DNA of 64,000 nucleotides, from positions 5,412,501-5,476,500 of the forward strand of contig JAILWY010000005.1 of NCBI GenBank assembly GCA_022113835.1, given 5' to 3'. The notes below the pieces were generated by a model. The model saw nothing but the letters and a program-made list of their open reading frames with translations. It was not told where the DNA came from and did no database searches. Made by a program: the position numbers and the translations under genes. This document shows, piece by piece, positions 13,100 to 24,654 of this stretch. The DNA is from Atopsyche davidsoni (taxonomy: Eukaryota; Arthropoda; Insecta; Trichoptera; Hydrobiosidae). Numbering within the stretch: the stretch's first letter is position 1; each line of letters begins with the position of its first letter.

Positions 13100-14010
13100 C
13101 ATGAGTCGTGGCTGTACCGCGTCGTGCAGGCTGGAGTGGAGAGCGAGGCCGGCAACGTGATCGGGTTATAGAGGAAAACATTTGAATAGTCCACCCTCCC
13201 CCACCCACCCTACCTGAAAGTTCAATGTTTATTTTTGTCGTTTCTAGTAGTTGTGATTCCGCGTCATACCTGAATTATGAATACGAAATGGGATACGCAA
13301 ACAGGATCGCTGAAATGTGCCTCCTGAAAAAAAATCATTTTTATATTACGTGAAAAATGTTGTTTTTAGATATCTGCTATTATTTAAATAAATATTTAAA
13401 ACTGAAAGCGATTTTTCTTGAAATCACAAAAAGGGTGTATATTGTATAAAAAAAAACTTCTTAATTCTTATGGCTACAGATCTCGGTCTACATTCTCCTT
13501 TTGTCAAATTTCTCGTTCCTCGTTTGTCCAGCGGCGATGTTGGGTTGTGTGTAAAAGATTTCAACTCTCACCAACGTCTACTGTTCTCAAGAATGCGATC
13601 AAATCGACGGATGACGAAATGCACAATAAGCGTTAAACGAACAATGCGGCTAAAGTATCTGAGAAATATCTGAGGTAAGTCCCAAACAGTTTTGAAGCAA
13701 TTTCTTGTGATTGTAAACTATTATTTGTGTGCTTGGAGATTTGGGACATGGAGGAAAAAAAATTGTCAGAATACCCAAAAACACGGTGTAGAAGCAGTGC
13801 ACCTAAAAAAATTAGCATGGTAAAAATACTTTAAGAATTTAAATTATGGTCATCGCTTCAAGCCTGAAGACCTGCAACGATGCGGTGATGATGGTCAGGT
13901 TGATGATGTGACGTCACTGGATCCATCCGGCTGGTATGGTATGTGATAGGTCGGCGGCCCGGTGGTGAGCCTGCGGTGCTGCATACAAATTAGGCTACAA
14001 GTCGACAACC
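13100..14010. other. Non-coding DNA with two GC patches
   Basis: GC patches lie at about 13100-13220 (ending in a C-rich run) and 13880-14010. A CRE palindrome at 13909-13916 is in the second. A plus-strand CTGAG|GTAAGT at about 13670-13678 has a good donor but no pyrimidine tract, so it is not a ratchet site. No coding call is supported. Confidence 0.4.
13909..13916. promoter_or_regulatory. CRE palindrome TGACGTCA
   Basis: Exact CREB/ATF full site inside a GC-richer patch, one of six in the window. Confidence 0.4.
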
Positions 14011-14161
14011 ACGCAATGCGTAGTGTCCGTTGTGAGTCAATGCCGGTTAACCCCATTTCAATAAAATATAAAGTAGAATAGAGACTGCAACTATTTATAA
14101 AAAATATAGATTTTTAATCCACAATAATGCAGGTCTATTGACAGGTGATAATCATCTGTAA

Positions 14162-14383
14162 TGTTATGTGCCCTTCTCGGAACGCCACTAGCTTGACATG
14201 TGACTCCGCGGATGCACAATACTAGATGGACTCTCGTTCAACGTTTAAATAATAACAACTTTCAATACTTTATATTATGAAGTTTATTACACAGACAGAC
14301 GGCGTCTCGTCGGTGGTCAGGCAAGTTATGATCTGAACTCCAAAAAAAAAAATTACATTGGTATATATGGATATATTATAACA
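14162..14383 (-). mobile_element. Truncated LTR, same family as the solo LTR at 18833
   Basis: Reverse-complemented, this segment aligns with the 3' half of the LTR at 18833-19256. It shares a GACCACCGACGAGAC word, a TAATAAA polyadenylation-like signal, GAACGAGAGTCC, TGCATCCGCGG, and the terminal GCACATAACA. The end at 14162 (TGTTATGTG) is intact. The other side loses similarity after about 14330 and becomes A-rich. No target duplication was found, so it is probably a truncated relic. The right limit is approximate. Confidence 0.7.
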
Positions 14384-17289
14384 AAGGATCGTAGTCCTGC
14401 ACCTGAACAAACATATGGACATACAATAATGGACGTAGTACATAAGAAATTAAATGCACAAAAATGTTATTAAAGACTAATATGGTTGTGATTACTTAAT
14501 AATATAAGTGTAATAACGGACATTTTTAGTCCGTTAGAATATAAATTACACATAGTTAAATTAATGCATAAACGCATTTAGCAATGGTTAATTGATATTG
14601 AGAGGCGGAGTAAAGTCCATTCCTCAGTACAATGTTTATGTGTAAGCAAACAAGGACTCTTAACTAAATGATTACTAAGTGATTAGGTGGTCACATAACA
14701 GTAACATATAGTTTGCATTTTCGCAAAAATAAAACAGACTTTAAAACGTTTATATGCCCCAACGTGAAAAATGTTGCATTTATACGAAAATAAAGTCAGG
14801 GATGTCTGCAAGGGACGAATTTATATTTTTAATGGTTTTAAATCTTTACTCAATTATAAAACCATGGTGGTTGAACCGGATACGGTGCCTGGTCATGAAA
14901 GCCGAGAGAGTGTAAGTGACCTGCTTAAAATATATTGTGAGCATTATAAGCATGTATGACGATAATACGGATTGATTTAATTTTCAATAATTGAACCAAT
15001 CGTGCATGTGGTAAAATAAATAAAATCCGACATTTAAATCTTGTTTGTAAATAAATAACAATTGCCATAAAATATTTGCTTAAAACCATAGTAATGAGTG
15101 TGTATAATCATAATGTCTTTTTATAATCTCACGTAATAATAACTATAAGAATTGGGGTTTTTCCTTAAAATTGGGCATAAAATAAGATTCTTTAACATAC
15201 TTTGCAAACCCAGCCTTTTATAAAAGTTTTATCACAAGTGTGATTTTTTTAACATTCTTTGAAAATATTTAGACTCTTAAATTCTTAACAGTTAAATGCG
15301 ATTAAAAAAAGCTTTTAATAAAATTTTCTGGTATCTACCGACTCGAGTAACTTTTAGTAACTATTTGAGCAATGAAGAAACTCGTTCCTCTCAGTAAGTT
15401 TAAATATATTAAAATATTTTTGCATAAATAGAAAGGTACAAGCCCAAAAGAAGATATAACCAAAGTTATACTAACTCAAAGTACATATAACTGAATCCAT
15501 CGTAAAAAAAATCCAATTTCTCTGAAGGGTGGAAGGACTGCAAATAAAATGTTTATATTTATTTATACCTCACCCAAAAATAAATCATTTTGAGATGTGT
15601 CATCTCATTCTGGCGTCCTCATAAGTAGGGAAACATATTTATACCAATATAGTATGGATACATATAAATGTGAGACGAGCTGGGTGATAAAGAAGAAGCA
15701 GGAGAAAGAGGCTTCAAAAAACCACCCCGTATTGAAAATCTGAGTCTGTTGCAAAAAGACGAGTGGAGATCTTAGCGAGAAAAAAAAAATATATAAGATT
15801 GTAATATTCAATGACAACGTTATAATTGTTAAAAGTAAGCCAAGGTAGATAGAACTCGTCAATTTAAGATACCAACAAATATGGCGGGTCTCAATAGATT
15901 ATATTCGGTCAAGACACAAAGTACCGAGATGTACTAGAAATGACACATCGTCTATATAAACTGAAAAGATCGTTGACTCAAAATTCTGAAACACGAAATA
16001 TCATTGAGCTTATTTAATGAATGAAAAAAAAAATCTGAAACATAATTGTAAGTAATTTGAAACACAGTTTCATTCATTCACTCGTGTTTTGATATTTATA
16101 TGCATATTTATTTATAAATCTTTCACAGAACGATGAAAGTATAACTGGTTTAAAAAAAATTAATAAATTAACTTGCAAAATGTTCTAAACAAACAAGTTT
16201 CATTTTGTTTATATGAGTAAGGCTTACATATATTTTTATTTTTTTGTTATGACAAGAAATTATAAACAGGTTCTATAGTACATAAAATAATATCAGAGAG
16301 TTAAAAATAAATCAAGCAATTTAAGAAAGCGAACAAAATAAACGATGCACTTATTAAGTATTTCGATTAAACATTTTGTTTGATAAAACGCATTATTTTT
16401 CAAGCGGCGATAATTAACAAAGTTTGTTTTTTTGTATTTTCCAATCGTTTAAACTTTCAAGTGGGTCCGAGACCGAGTAGCTTCACGACTTTTTTACATT
16501 TTTTTTTACACAAAAGTTTTCTTGTTTAAAAAGCGACTAGCGTCGGCATGTTTTATATTAATGATGATCAAGTTTTATTGGACAAATAACCGCGGCGGGC
16601 GAGGGACGCTTCAAATTATAATTTGCTTTATAAGTGGGGATATAAATTCACATTACGTTTTTAATTTATTTATTACTATCTCGCTGCAACTTTGAGTTTT
16701 TTCACGTATTTTTATGGCAATTGTTTAAATTAATACAATGCTGGTGTCGTATAAATTAACACCAAAGTCAAAAGTATTTTTTTTAACAAACATTGAATTA
16801 AACAAAGATTCAAATATTCCATGCTAGAGATTATTAATAAATTAAAAAGCCATCACTTGTTTACAGGTGGCATTACAATAAAGACGAGCATCATAATGTC
16901 ACCCCTTAACTTTCACTACTTTAATTCCAAAACGCCATTTTTTTACTAAATATTTATAAAACAGTATTTAAATTTTCGACTGCTGCTATATCATTTTTAT
17001 TTCAACTTGAGCTCTTCCCTTCATTCGTTCATATTTTTTTCAATAATTTTAGAACAGCCTTAAGATTCCTTAAACTGCTTCCATCTCAAGTTAATTATAT
17101 AAACCAAAAAAAATCTAATTGTTTTTACATAATATTGTACCTAATCCAATAACTCCTCAAAAAACCAAAATATCGGAAAAAATCACGCAAACATAATAAA
17201 TAAGTCCCTAAGCCTACAAAACCGACACCGCAGTCTTAAAAATTGATACATTGGTACTTAGTTCTTTTCACTGACAATAAAGCCTCCGA
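14384..17289. other. AT-rich non-coding DNA
   Basis: Long AT-rich stretch with short chance frames, for example 85 codons on the minus strand near 15605-15862 that is rich in Leu/Ile/Phe as AT-rich DNA tends to give. No repeat family member was recognised. Confidence 0.55.
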
Positions 17290-17480
17290 ACTCCAACCCC
17301 TAAACGCGAAAGCTCCATAGAAAGCGTCCGACCCCCGGGGAGGTAGTAGGTTCTATTCAATTGCGTCTCGGCTAAGTTGCCCGCCTATAAGGGAGGAAGC
17401 TCTCAATCAGGCTGTATTTTCTACGACTTATTTGATTGGTTACTTTCGCGGAAGGCTGCGAGGGTCGGCGGTCGCCCTTA
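17290..17480. other. GC-rich island, candidate regulatory element
   Basis: A GC-rich patch with C/G runs around 17330-17345 and two more GC-rich words near 17440-17475. It has no frame bounded by splice sites and no known repeat. Probably one of the recurrent islands of this intron-like region. Confidence 0.35.
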
Positions 17481-18357
17481 AAGGCTAAAAAATAGCCCTC
17501 GTTATGTATGAGAATGTCGAATAGAATGAGAAATGGCGCTGCGGTAGGGACATTAGGGCGAACTGTCGCGGGGATATTTTATTTACGCATTTTTTATATT
17601 TTTGTACGCACAGCAGATGTACGCTAAGTGAGTGTTTACATTCCACTCGGGGGCTAAATAGCAGCTTCTTCCTAAGTGTAAGATATCTCTTAATGTGATA
17701 ATGTACAAACAGCAATTTATTTTACTAAATCGCAGTTAGTTCTGAGAGGCCTAAAATACTTTGCGTGTTAGTCTATCAGTCTATTTTAGTATTTTAAATG
17801 TTATCGAAGCAAACATCCGTAAAATTGTTCCTTTTTATTAATAAAAAATATAACATATTTCAATGTAGGTTAGCAAGATAGTTTTATTAGAAAGCCCGAT
17901 ATTTATTTTAAGATTATTCATGTATTTCAGCTTATAAATAAAATAACGTTAAGGCGTCGTCAGATTATTCTAAGATCTTTTACGGTAAAAAAAGGTTTGA
18001 ATAAGATTGATTGAAATTGTCTGTTTAATACATATTAAATCTTTCAATATGCTTTATATAAATAAACATTAGGTGTTAACAAATAATATAATTTTTCTTA
18101 TTAAATAATGCAATAAAAGTTAAAAATGACAAATTTGTTTATTTATTTCTAAATTTGTTGTTTAATGTATCTCTTTAGTGTATTAATAGTAAAAATTATT
18201 TTATTTGCGTTATGATATTGGCTATTGAAATAACGATCTTATGTAAAATCGAAAAACTGGTTGAAGCATCTCTGATATCATTGTAAGAATGATATATGAA
18301 TTTCAATGTGAATCTTCAGGGCATGAGTCCAAGAATGATTCCGTACGAAGACATGGC
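17481..18357. other. AT-rich non-coding DNA
   Basis: Nothing recognisable beyond A/T runs. Confidence 0.55.
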
Positions 18358-18386
18358 ATTATCAAACTGAGACTCAGTTTGATAAT
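18358..18386. repeat. Perfect 14-bp inverted repeat
   Basis: ATTATCAAACTGAG, a single A, then its exact reverse complement CTCAGTTTGATAAT. Intact complementarity over 14 bp with a one-base centre marks either the fold-back end of a small element or a recent inversion/duplication. TTTGATAATGCC also occurs at the right arm of the inverted-repeat element near 37504. Confidence 0.85.
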
Positions 18387-18415
18387 ATGGAATTCCACCA
18401 AGTACTCTCTGTCAT
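18383..18415 (+). repeat. Dispersed repeat E, copy 1
   Basis: A block beginning TAATATGGAATTCCACC and running through AAGTACTCTCTGTCA. The same block occurs reverse-complemented at 37264-37302, and its 3' part (GTACTCTCTGTCA) at 37838-37850. Three copies in 64 kb show it is a repeat; its class is unknown. Confidence 0.7.
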
Positions 18416-18524
18416 AAATATATAGATTGGTGATAAAGTGGTCGAAATAATTTTCAGTAAAACCGAAAATTACCAATTTCCAGGTAGTGATCTCATTTCT
18501 CTCGATAATTTTTAATCGGCGTCT

Positions 18525-18720
18525 TATAAGGGAGCCGGCACGCAGTGCGAAGTGGGCGACACTCGGCCTGGGCGAGGCAGGCATGCGCGCCGATAACGGT
18601 CGGTCCCCGGAACAATGCCTGCCAGTTGGCATTCCGCGCCGTGCGCCCGTACGTGGCCGCGCATACGTCGCCTCAACCCACTTCCCCAAAGCCTCTGCGA
18701 CTCCGTGGCATATTTAAGGC
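18525..18720. promoter_or_regulatory. CpG-rich island with 9-bp hairpin
   Basis: One of the most CpG-rich patches in the window. GGCAGGCAT at 18576-18584 pairs with ATGCCTGCC at 18615-18623. Frames of 73-128 codons run through it on both strands simultaneously, the signature of GC composition rather than coding. It could be a regulatory island or an old mobile-element piece; it abuts repeat E and the AT microsatellite. Confidence 0.4.
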
Positions 18721-18767
18721 TGCGAGTGATTGGTGCCGCATCACTGATTGGATCTTAAAAAATTAAA

Positions 18768-18809
18768 CATATACATATATATATATATATATATATTTTT
18801 TTTTTTTTC
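18768..18809. repeat. (AT)n microsatellite with poly-T
   Basis: An alternating AT run of about 28 bases, then 13-14 T residues, immediately left of the piggyBac-like element. Confidence 0.85.
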
Positions 18810-18832
18810 ACGGTAGAAAGTGTTAACACACT

Positions 18833-19256
18833 TGTTATATGACGACCTCCCAACCAGTAGATTACCTTTTCAAAGGACGAATGCCGCCATTGTTCTTGTA
18901 TCCTGTGCCTTCTAAGTAAACACTGCCATTTAGTTTTAATAACATTTGTGCATCTAGTTTTATTATGGCTGTGTCCGGTGTTCTATCTTTATGTTTATTG
19001 TAGGGACCGACCCTTAGTAGGAGGTCTTGTCTTGAGGTACCTGTGTATTAGAAAGCTAACCATCATTGCTCGCCTGAGAGCATAACTGACTTGACCACCG
19101 ACGAGACTAGACGCTGTCTCTCTGTGTAATAAACGACATAATTAAAGAATTGAAAGCTGTTATCATTTATCAACGTTGAACGAGAGTCCTTCAAGTATTG
19201 TGCATCCGCGGGAGTCACATGTCAAGCTAGTGACGTTCCGAGAGAGGCACATAACA
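18833..19256 (+). mobile_element. Solo LTR with 4-bp target duplication
   Basis: 424 bp, from TGTTATATG to CACATAACA (inverted termini starting TG and ending CA), flanked on both sides by CACT (18829-18832 and 19257-19260). A TAATAAA polyadenylation-like signal near 19126 sets the orientation as plus. No internal retroelement sequence is attached, so the element was lost by LTR-LTR recombination. Four-base duplications suit Ty3/gypsy-type elements of insects. The insertion point lies six bases inside the piggyBac-like element, so the LTR is the younger insertion. Confidence 0.85.
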
Positions 19257-19333
19257 CACTTTAGACGGGTACCAAATTTACTAAACTGATGTGCGTAGCG
19301 GGCAAAATTCGCGTAAAATTGCGCGTGTGAAAT

Positions 19334-19570
19334 CTAGTCTAAACACTCTTTGATTTGCAAGTAGTCAAATAAATCGTTTCCTATAAAAAGTTGAACCACT
19401 TCATACAAACTTTGCGGATTACTTGGCATCACAACAACACCACTTTGTCCTAAAAATTGTTCAATAATTGGAGGATTATCATGCTCTGACCACTCCACTT
19501 CTTCATTGTCGCATTGCTCAGAATCACTGGACAAGTATTGGTAGAAGTAACGTTGACGAGTCCTAAACAA
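19334..19570 (-). pseudogene. piggyBac-type transposase, N-terminal fragment
   Basis: A 78-codon minus-strand frame. An acidic Ser/Glu/Asp stretch (about residues 15-32) leads into FLGQSGVVVMPSNPQS and then EVVQLFIGNDLFDYL. This is the order seen before the DDE domain of piggyBac-family transposases: acidic N-terminus, a 'F-x-G-x-x-G' start, and a 'P...LFF...L.D.I/Y' helix. The frame ends a few residues later (IKECLD), where similarity stops and the element's 3' terminal sequence begins, so the whole catalytic domain is deleted. It lies inside the TTAA-flanked element in the expected orientation. Non-functional. The assignment is by pattern recognition only. Confidence 0.6.
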
Positions 19571-19748
19571 ACATTTCGAGCTGTAAACCTAAAGAATAAA
19601 ATGACCTTTTGCCGCTTTTAGAGTAAACACATTCAAAAACGTATTAATATGCGCCCCGCCTTCAGGCAGTAATCCGCGGAACGGGTACCAGTACCCGCCC
19701 CATCTTTAGTGTGTTTTAATAGTGCAACACCTTTCATTCCACATAACA

Positions 19749-20000
19749 TCCTTTTTTTTCAGGTGCCTTTTCTCACGTGACCACCTCACTGAACATATAT
19801 TTATGCTTAGCCTTACTTTCGTGGTTTTTTTTCAAAGAAGAATGCTGTTGTATCAGTGTCATACAATCCAAATAAAACTTTTTTTTTTTTTTTTCTTCTA
19901 GTGCCTCTTCTCGTGTGAGGTTGGTGACCTTTTCATCGAATATATTTCTATCCTGGGCCAGTCTCACTAATTCGGCCGTACTCTCGACTTCCACGTTAGT
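19749..20000 (+). repeat. Two adjacent copies of dispersed repeat family B
   Basis: The first copy (about 19757-19800) reads GTGCC..TTCTC..ACCACCTCACTGAACATAT and lacks part of the core. The second (about 19885-19998) is fuller: CTTCTAGTGCCTCTTCTC, GAGGTTGGTGACC, then TCTCACTAATTCGGCCGTACT and CGACTTCCA. Each is preceded by a T-run. Both match the 3' order of the copy at 56484-56640. The open frame across them is a shadow. Confidence 0.65.
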
Positions 20001-20361
20001 TTCATTTTTTTTATTATTCCACGGACAATCAGCTGTAAGATGCTAATTCTTTGCATTGTAGCTCTCAATGTGACCAGGCTTCAGCTCCATAAAAAAAACT
20101 GAGACGACATAACATTTGGTGAATCTCCAGTGGGTTTTTAATTGTATGTCTGTTGCACATAATACTTTTCTCAGTTTGTTAAATGTACTACGTGCTATCT
20201 CGAATCTCACTTTAATTTCAATATATAATATTTCATTGCATGCTTTTTGATATTGCTCATTGTTACAATAACTTATTTTTTATGAACAAAATAAAATGTA
20301 TGCGTAACGAGTGATAAAATAATAGTATTAAAAAAGTCAAATTTCTGAATTTTTAATTCAG
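20001..20361. other. AT-rich non-coding DNA
   Basis: No feature recognised between the family B copies and the palindromic MITE. Confidence 0.5.
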
Positions 20362-20483
20362 AATAGCATGTAAAAAAGACATATTCCGGCAAGCAATTAT
20401 ATTGCATTGCCTCGTAGATTCCACGAAAATAGCATACAATGCAATATAATTGCTTGTTGGGATATATTTTTTAACATGCCATT
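20362..20483. mobile_element. Palindromic MITE-like element
   Basis: About 122 bp forming a near-complete hairpin. The left arm AATAGCATGT...CAAGCAATTATATTGCATTG is mirrored by the right arm, whose reverse complement begins AATGGCATGT and contains the same CAAGCAATTATATTGCATTG core without change. Arms are about 48 bp with a loop under 30 bp. No obvious target duplication. Transcribed on either strand it would give a long stem resembling a small-RNA precursor. Confidence 0.75.
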
Positions 20484-20654
20484 GCCTTGTGAACCAAATA
20501 TATTATCAATAAAATAGTTTTTTAAAAGTATTTGGGAATATAGCACAAAATAATGGTACGATTAATAATTCACATCAACACTGAAAAATAGGCAAAACAA
20601 TGAATTTTAAATATTCTGATTCTGATTTTTTTTAATTTTGGTCAAGTAGGTTAC

Positions 20655-20671
20655 AGGTTAGGTTAGGTTAG
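20655..20671. repeat. Short TTAGG-type tract
   Basis: AGGTTAGGTTAGGTTAG, about three repeats of the canonical arthropod telomere unit TTAGG. Shorter TTAGGTTAGG words occur near 23203 and 50382. Interstitial tracts of this size are common in insect genomes and do not imply a telomere. Confidence 0.7.
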
Positions 20672-23600
20672 TCATGAATAGCTAAATCATAACCAAAACG
20701 TACGTATTACGGTAGTGTCCAAACAAAGCTTATAATATAACACTTAAAATTTAGGCTAAAGATAAACGCAGTCGTACGTGTGGCCCGCTTTTCGTCGCCC
20801 AGTCCTCCTTTCAATTTTTGATTCACTGATCCGTTTTATTCAAATCTAGGAGACGTAAAGAATCCTTTGAAATTCTTGTTTTTTTCATTCCTGCAAAACA
20901 TGTTTTTCGAGAAATAGCTACGGAATCGCGTGCTCCTGCATTAATTCATTGTTTTGTCGACATTCCATCACAAATAATACATCTAAATATTTATGAAAAC
21001 CGTTGGAAATATTTCAAATTTATAAATGCCTGAGTTTTAATAAAGTCTACGTCTAAGGATACGAAGAGATTTCCGAAAAATTTTAATGATTTTTTTATTA
21101 CAATTAGGACAAACAGTACTTACATATTTTGTAATTAAACTGCATATTATGCATGAAAATTTCAAAAGAAATATCAAATGTAAAAAAGCTTTGTATCTCA
21201 AAATAATAGATTTAAACGATTTTATGCACAAAACATCTTTTTGAATAGTATACAAACTTGATAACTTAATTACTATATATTTTTTTTAACCCATATTTTT
21301 TTCCATCAGAATCTTTTCGAAATGTTTTCAGGCCTTTATACGTTATTAAATAGAATTCATGAAGTATCACAGTACATAAATGTTTAAAAATGTTTAAGAA
21401 AGTTTAATATTCAAAGTATATGGTTAAATAAATATTAGTTAAATAAACAACTTGCAATACTAAAGAGCGCAGAATTAAAATATAAAGAAGAACTTCCTTC
21501 AGCCGGTTTGTATATTTTTTCTTGCAACGTCGCGTGTTCTAGGCATATATATCATACGAATGTTAACATATTACAGTTTAATTTATTATTCATTTGATAA
21601 TAAAATAATTCACGATTCACATTAAATAAGGGAGGTTTTATAAAGTGGCATGAATGTGGGATCATCATAATGAACCGGGAGTAGTTCTGAGCACGACTGG
21701 CCTCAATGGGGTATAAAAATGATAATAGGGGGTGAAAATATTCAGGAGAGAACGTAAATACACGACGATTTTGGTCTTACAGAAATATATTCGTATGTAT
21801 TTTTTTTACTTCGATTACTGAATAAAATATAAGATAGGATATCATATAACAAATGGCTGATAATACTGATGAATAATTTTTTTTAAAAAGTAATCACTAT
21901 CGTAAATGTGAAATAAAAATAATCAATAATACATCAAATTTTATATAATGGCCTTCAAGTACCTTTAGATATATGCATGATGGTAATAAATAATCATGAT
22001 ACACATGTGGATACGCAAATGGGTTAAATTTTTAATATGTTTTCTTGTAAATATTTAAAATGAAATAGATTCATACTAAGCAACTCCACAAATTTTATTT
22101 ATAGCTATACATACAAGCGTAAAAAGACGACGAAATGTTCATAGTAATTTACTTTGCTAGAACAACTATTAGATTGCAAGAAATTTTACTAAGATGGAAT
22201 CACAGATCATATACACGAAACCAATTTTCTCAAGCCACTTAAACTTACAAAACAGTGATTATAACAATATTTGAACCTATAATTTTTATTTGAACTAAAA
22301 ATATACCTACATTAACAAGACGATACTTAATATATTAAAAATGATTGTCATACTTAAGTAGTTTACTAGTTATTTTTTTAATTTCATCTTTAATGTACAC
22401 ATTCATCAATATAATTTAAACACCTAACAAATGACATCTTGTCTAACCATTAAAAATGTCTGCCAAATTTAAATGTCTATTAAGCAATTCAACACCATAG
22501 AAACATAATCTCTAATACAATACGCACACAAACAATAAACTAAGTGTAAAACATCTGAAAGGTTATAATTTAATGAAACAACACATGACAAAGTAATTAC
22601 AATATAGCGAAAAAGCTCGTAACTAAGCCTACTGAATATTAAAACGTGCAGTGAAACATCTCTCGTTCAAAAGTGCATATAAACATAAAATAGGCTCGAA
22701 GCTCTGCGCATTTTTTGGTATTGTTATTTTCGGAATAATTCAAAGGAAAAAAACCGAGATCAGGTCATTAGGCATTCATGCCAGAACTGCTGTGCCATTT
22801 GTACCATTTTCTATGGTATCTGCCTCGCTTTTTAGGGGAGGGGTTGCAAAGAGTTTTGAAGCCGATATATATTCATTTCAAAAATAAAATAGATTATTAA
22901 TCATCACCCTTAGTATCTTTATCAGTAAGGAATGTTATATAATTCATAATAAATATTAAAATCACAAATAAGATACATATATATATCTAAGATTAATATT
23001 TCCATACTTGCAATTTGCATCAAAAAAATTATTTCAAAATATTCATAAATATCGGAATAGTAAGTAGTAAGCATTTTAAAAGATGATTTCATTAATTTCA
23101 TAAACTTCAAAAATTTAGCACATAAAAAATTATACTAAAAAAATAGAAAAATTCGAGATATAATTGTATTTTTTAATTCCATCCATACAAAAAATCAAGC
23201 AATTTAGGTTAGGTTTAATAACATAGATTTTTTAATAATTTACAATCAAACCATTTATTGTGATATGTGACGCAAATGTAAAAAGTCAACATACAAAAAA
23301 ATATCAAATAGCTCACATTTATAAATAATAATAAAAATTGATGCATAGGAAATACAAAGTCAATAAATGTTTGAATTGAGGGATAAAATTTAATCATTAT
23401 ACTGTGTGTAGCTTAATGTTTTACCAAAAAAACGGTTTGTGTGATTCAATTTTTATTTTAAACTGGCTCATAAGTACATGTAGAAAAACAATGATTCCGT
23501 GTGGCCCAAATACAGCATTGCTTGAGCTTCCCTGCTTGTAGGCCGAACAATGTCGCAGAGCTTGCGGCCACGCACGTCGCATACATCACACGACCTGCAC

Positions 23601-23784
23601 CATGTACAAAGATACATACATATTTATGGCATGATATGAATATATCTTGATACTCATTGCATCCAACCGCATAACCTCCATGCACTCTACCATATGATAA
23701 TCAACCTTTATCACAGACCACCGCATGAGCGAGCTATGAATGATAAAGTAATCGGTTCATAGATGTAACAATCATGATTTTTTT

Positions 23785-23850
23785 TCAGTCACTAGAAATT
23801 TGAACCCTAACCTTTCAACCATTGAGTCTAACTCCTAAGTTAAATATCAT
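23785..23850 (-). repeat. tRNA-like fragment, possible degraded SINE head
   Basis: On the minus strand GGTTAGGGTTCAAATTTC resembles a polymerase III B box (GGTTCAAAT), and about 30 bases upstream TTAGACTCAATGG resembles an A box. The spacing is short and no cloverleaf can be drawn, so a functional tRNA is unlikely. Confidence 0.3.
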
Positions 23851-24131
23851 GCAAGAAAAATATTTATTATTATTTAAAAGTGTAGCATCGTCATTTAATA
23901 AATGAAACTCTACGTATAAAACTGTCATTGAAATACAGAGTTTGTAAAAAATTAGTAGCGAAAATCACGTAACAAAAGAATGCAGAGAATTTTTTTCTCG
24001 AATGAAAAACACATTTATCTCTCTACTTTGTCTATGATGTAACAAAAGTGTAATAAATGGTGAAATAACAATCCATCCGCGGCTTTAGTTTCAGGGGTGT
24101 ATGCGACGTGGCAAAAACTGAAAAATTGCGA

Positions 24132-24139
24132 TGACGTCA
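24132..24139. promoter_or_regulatory. CRE palindrome TGACGTCA
   Basis: Exact CREB/ATF full site in a slightly GC-richer stretch (24060-24180). One of six in the window. Confidence 0.35.
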
Positions 24140-24654
24140 CATGCGGGATTTCAAACTACATGCTCTAAATACCGTGGCCTAAAAATCAATTGAAGCTTTT
24201 GAGTGGTTTTACTGTCGTAGCGAGCTTTTTTTTACGTGCACTTTAAACTATTGGTTAATTTGAATAATTGGTGGGATGATGTAAACGTGTCTCATTTATT
24301 ATTCAGTAAAAATTTATTTTATTATTTATAAAATTTAGTATTTATATACATACATTAAGAATTTTTTTAGTCTCCGTACTAAATAAAAGTTAAAAACTGT
24401 GTTTATATACATCAAAAGCAATAAGCTGTTATGCTTGATTACTACTTGAATACGCAATATTAATAACTTCATCACAATCTCTGTTTGCTGTCATATATTT
24501 TTATCATTTTTTTTAAGCTTGTGTTATTCAAACTTATTTTGTAATAAATTTGATGTATTAATATTTTACGCATAGTTTTTTTTACAGATGAATCGAAAGT
24601 TCACTGGTTTATTAATAATGCATTGTTTTGTGATGAGAAGATTGCTTCGTTCTC

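Larger units (their letters stand above)
18823..19719 (-). mobile_element. piggyBac-like element, internally deleted and split by an LTR
   Basis: TTAA (18823-18826) then CACACT opens the element. After removal of the inserted LTR and its duplicated CACT, the end continues as TTAGACGGGTACC. The right end, read inward, is AACACACTAAAG...CGGGTACTGG, flanked by TTAA (19716-19719). TTAA target duplication and CAC-type terminal repeats fit the piggyBac superfamily. The interior holds an N-terminal transposase remnant on the minus strand. Without the LTR the element is only about 470 bp against over 2 kb for an autonomous copy, so most of the transposase is gone. The right end has two extra bases between TTAA and the repeat. 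Confidence 0.75.

Noticed and set aside
18303..18689. 128-codon minus-strand open frame
   Set aside because: Overlapping frames are open on the plus strand over the same CpG-rich patch, and its C-terminal part runs through repeat E and a palindrome.
20655..20671. TTAGG tract as a telomere or a subtelomeric boundary
   Set aside because: Only about three units, in the middle of ordinary intron-like DNA.
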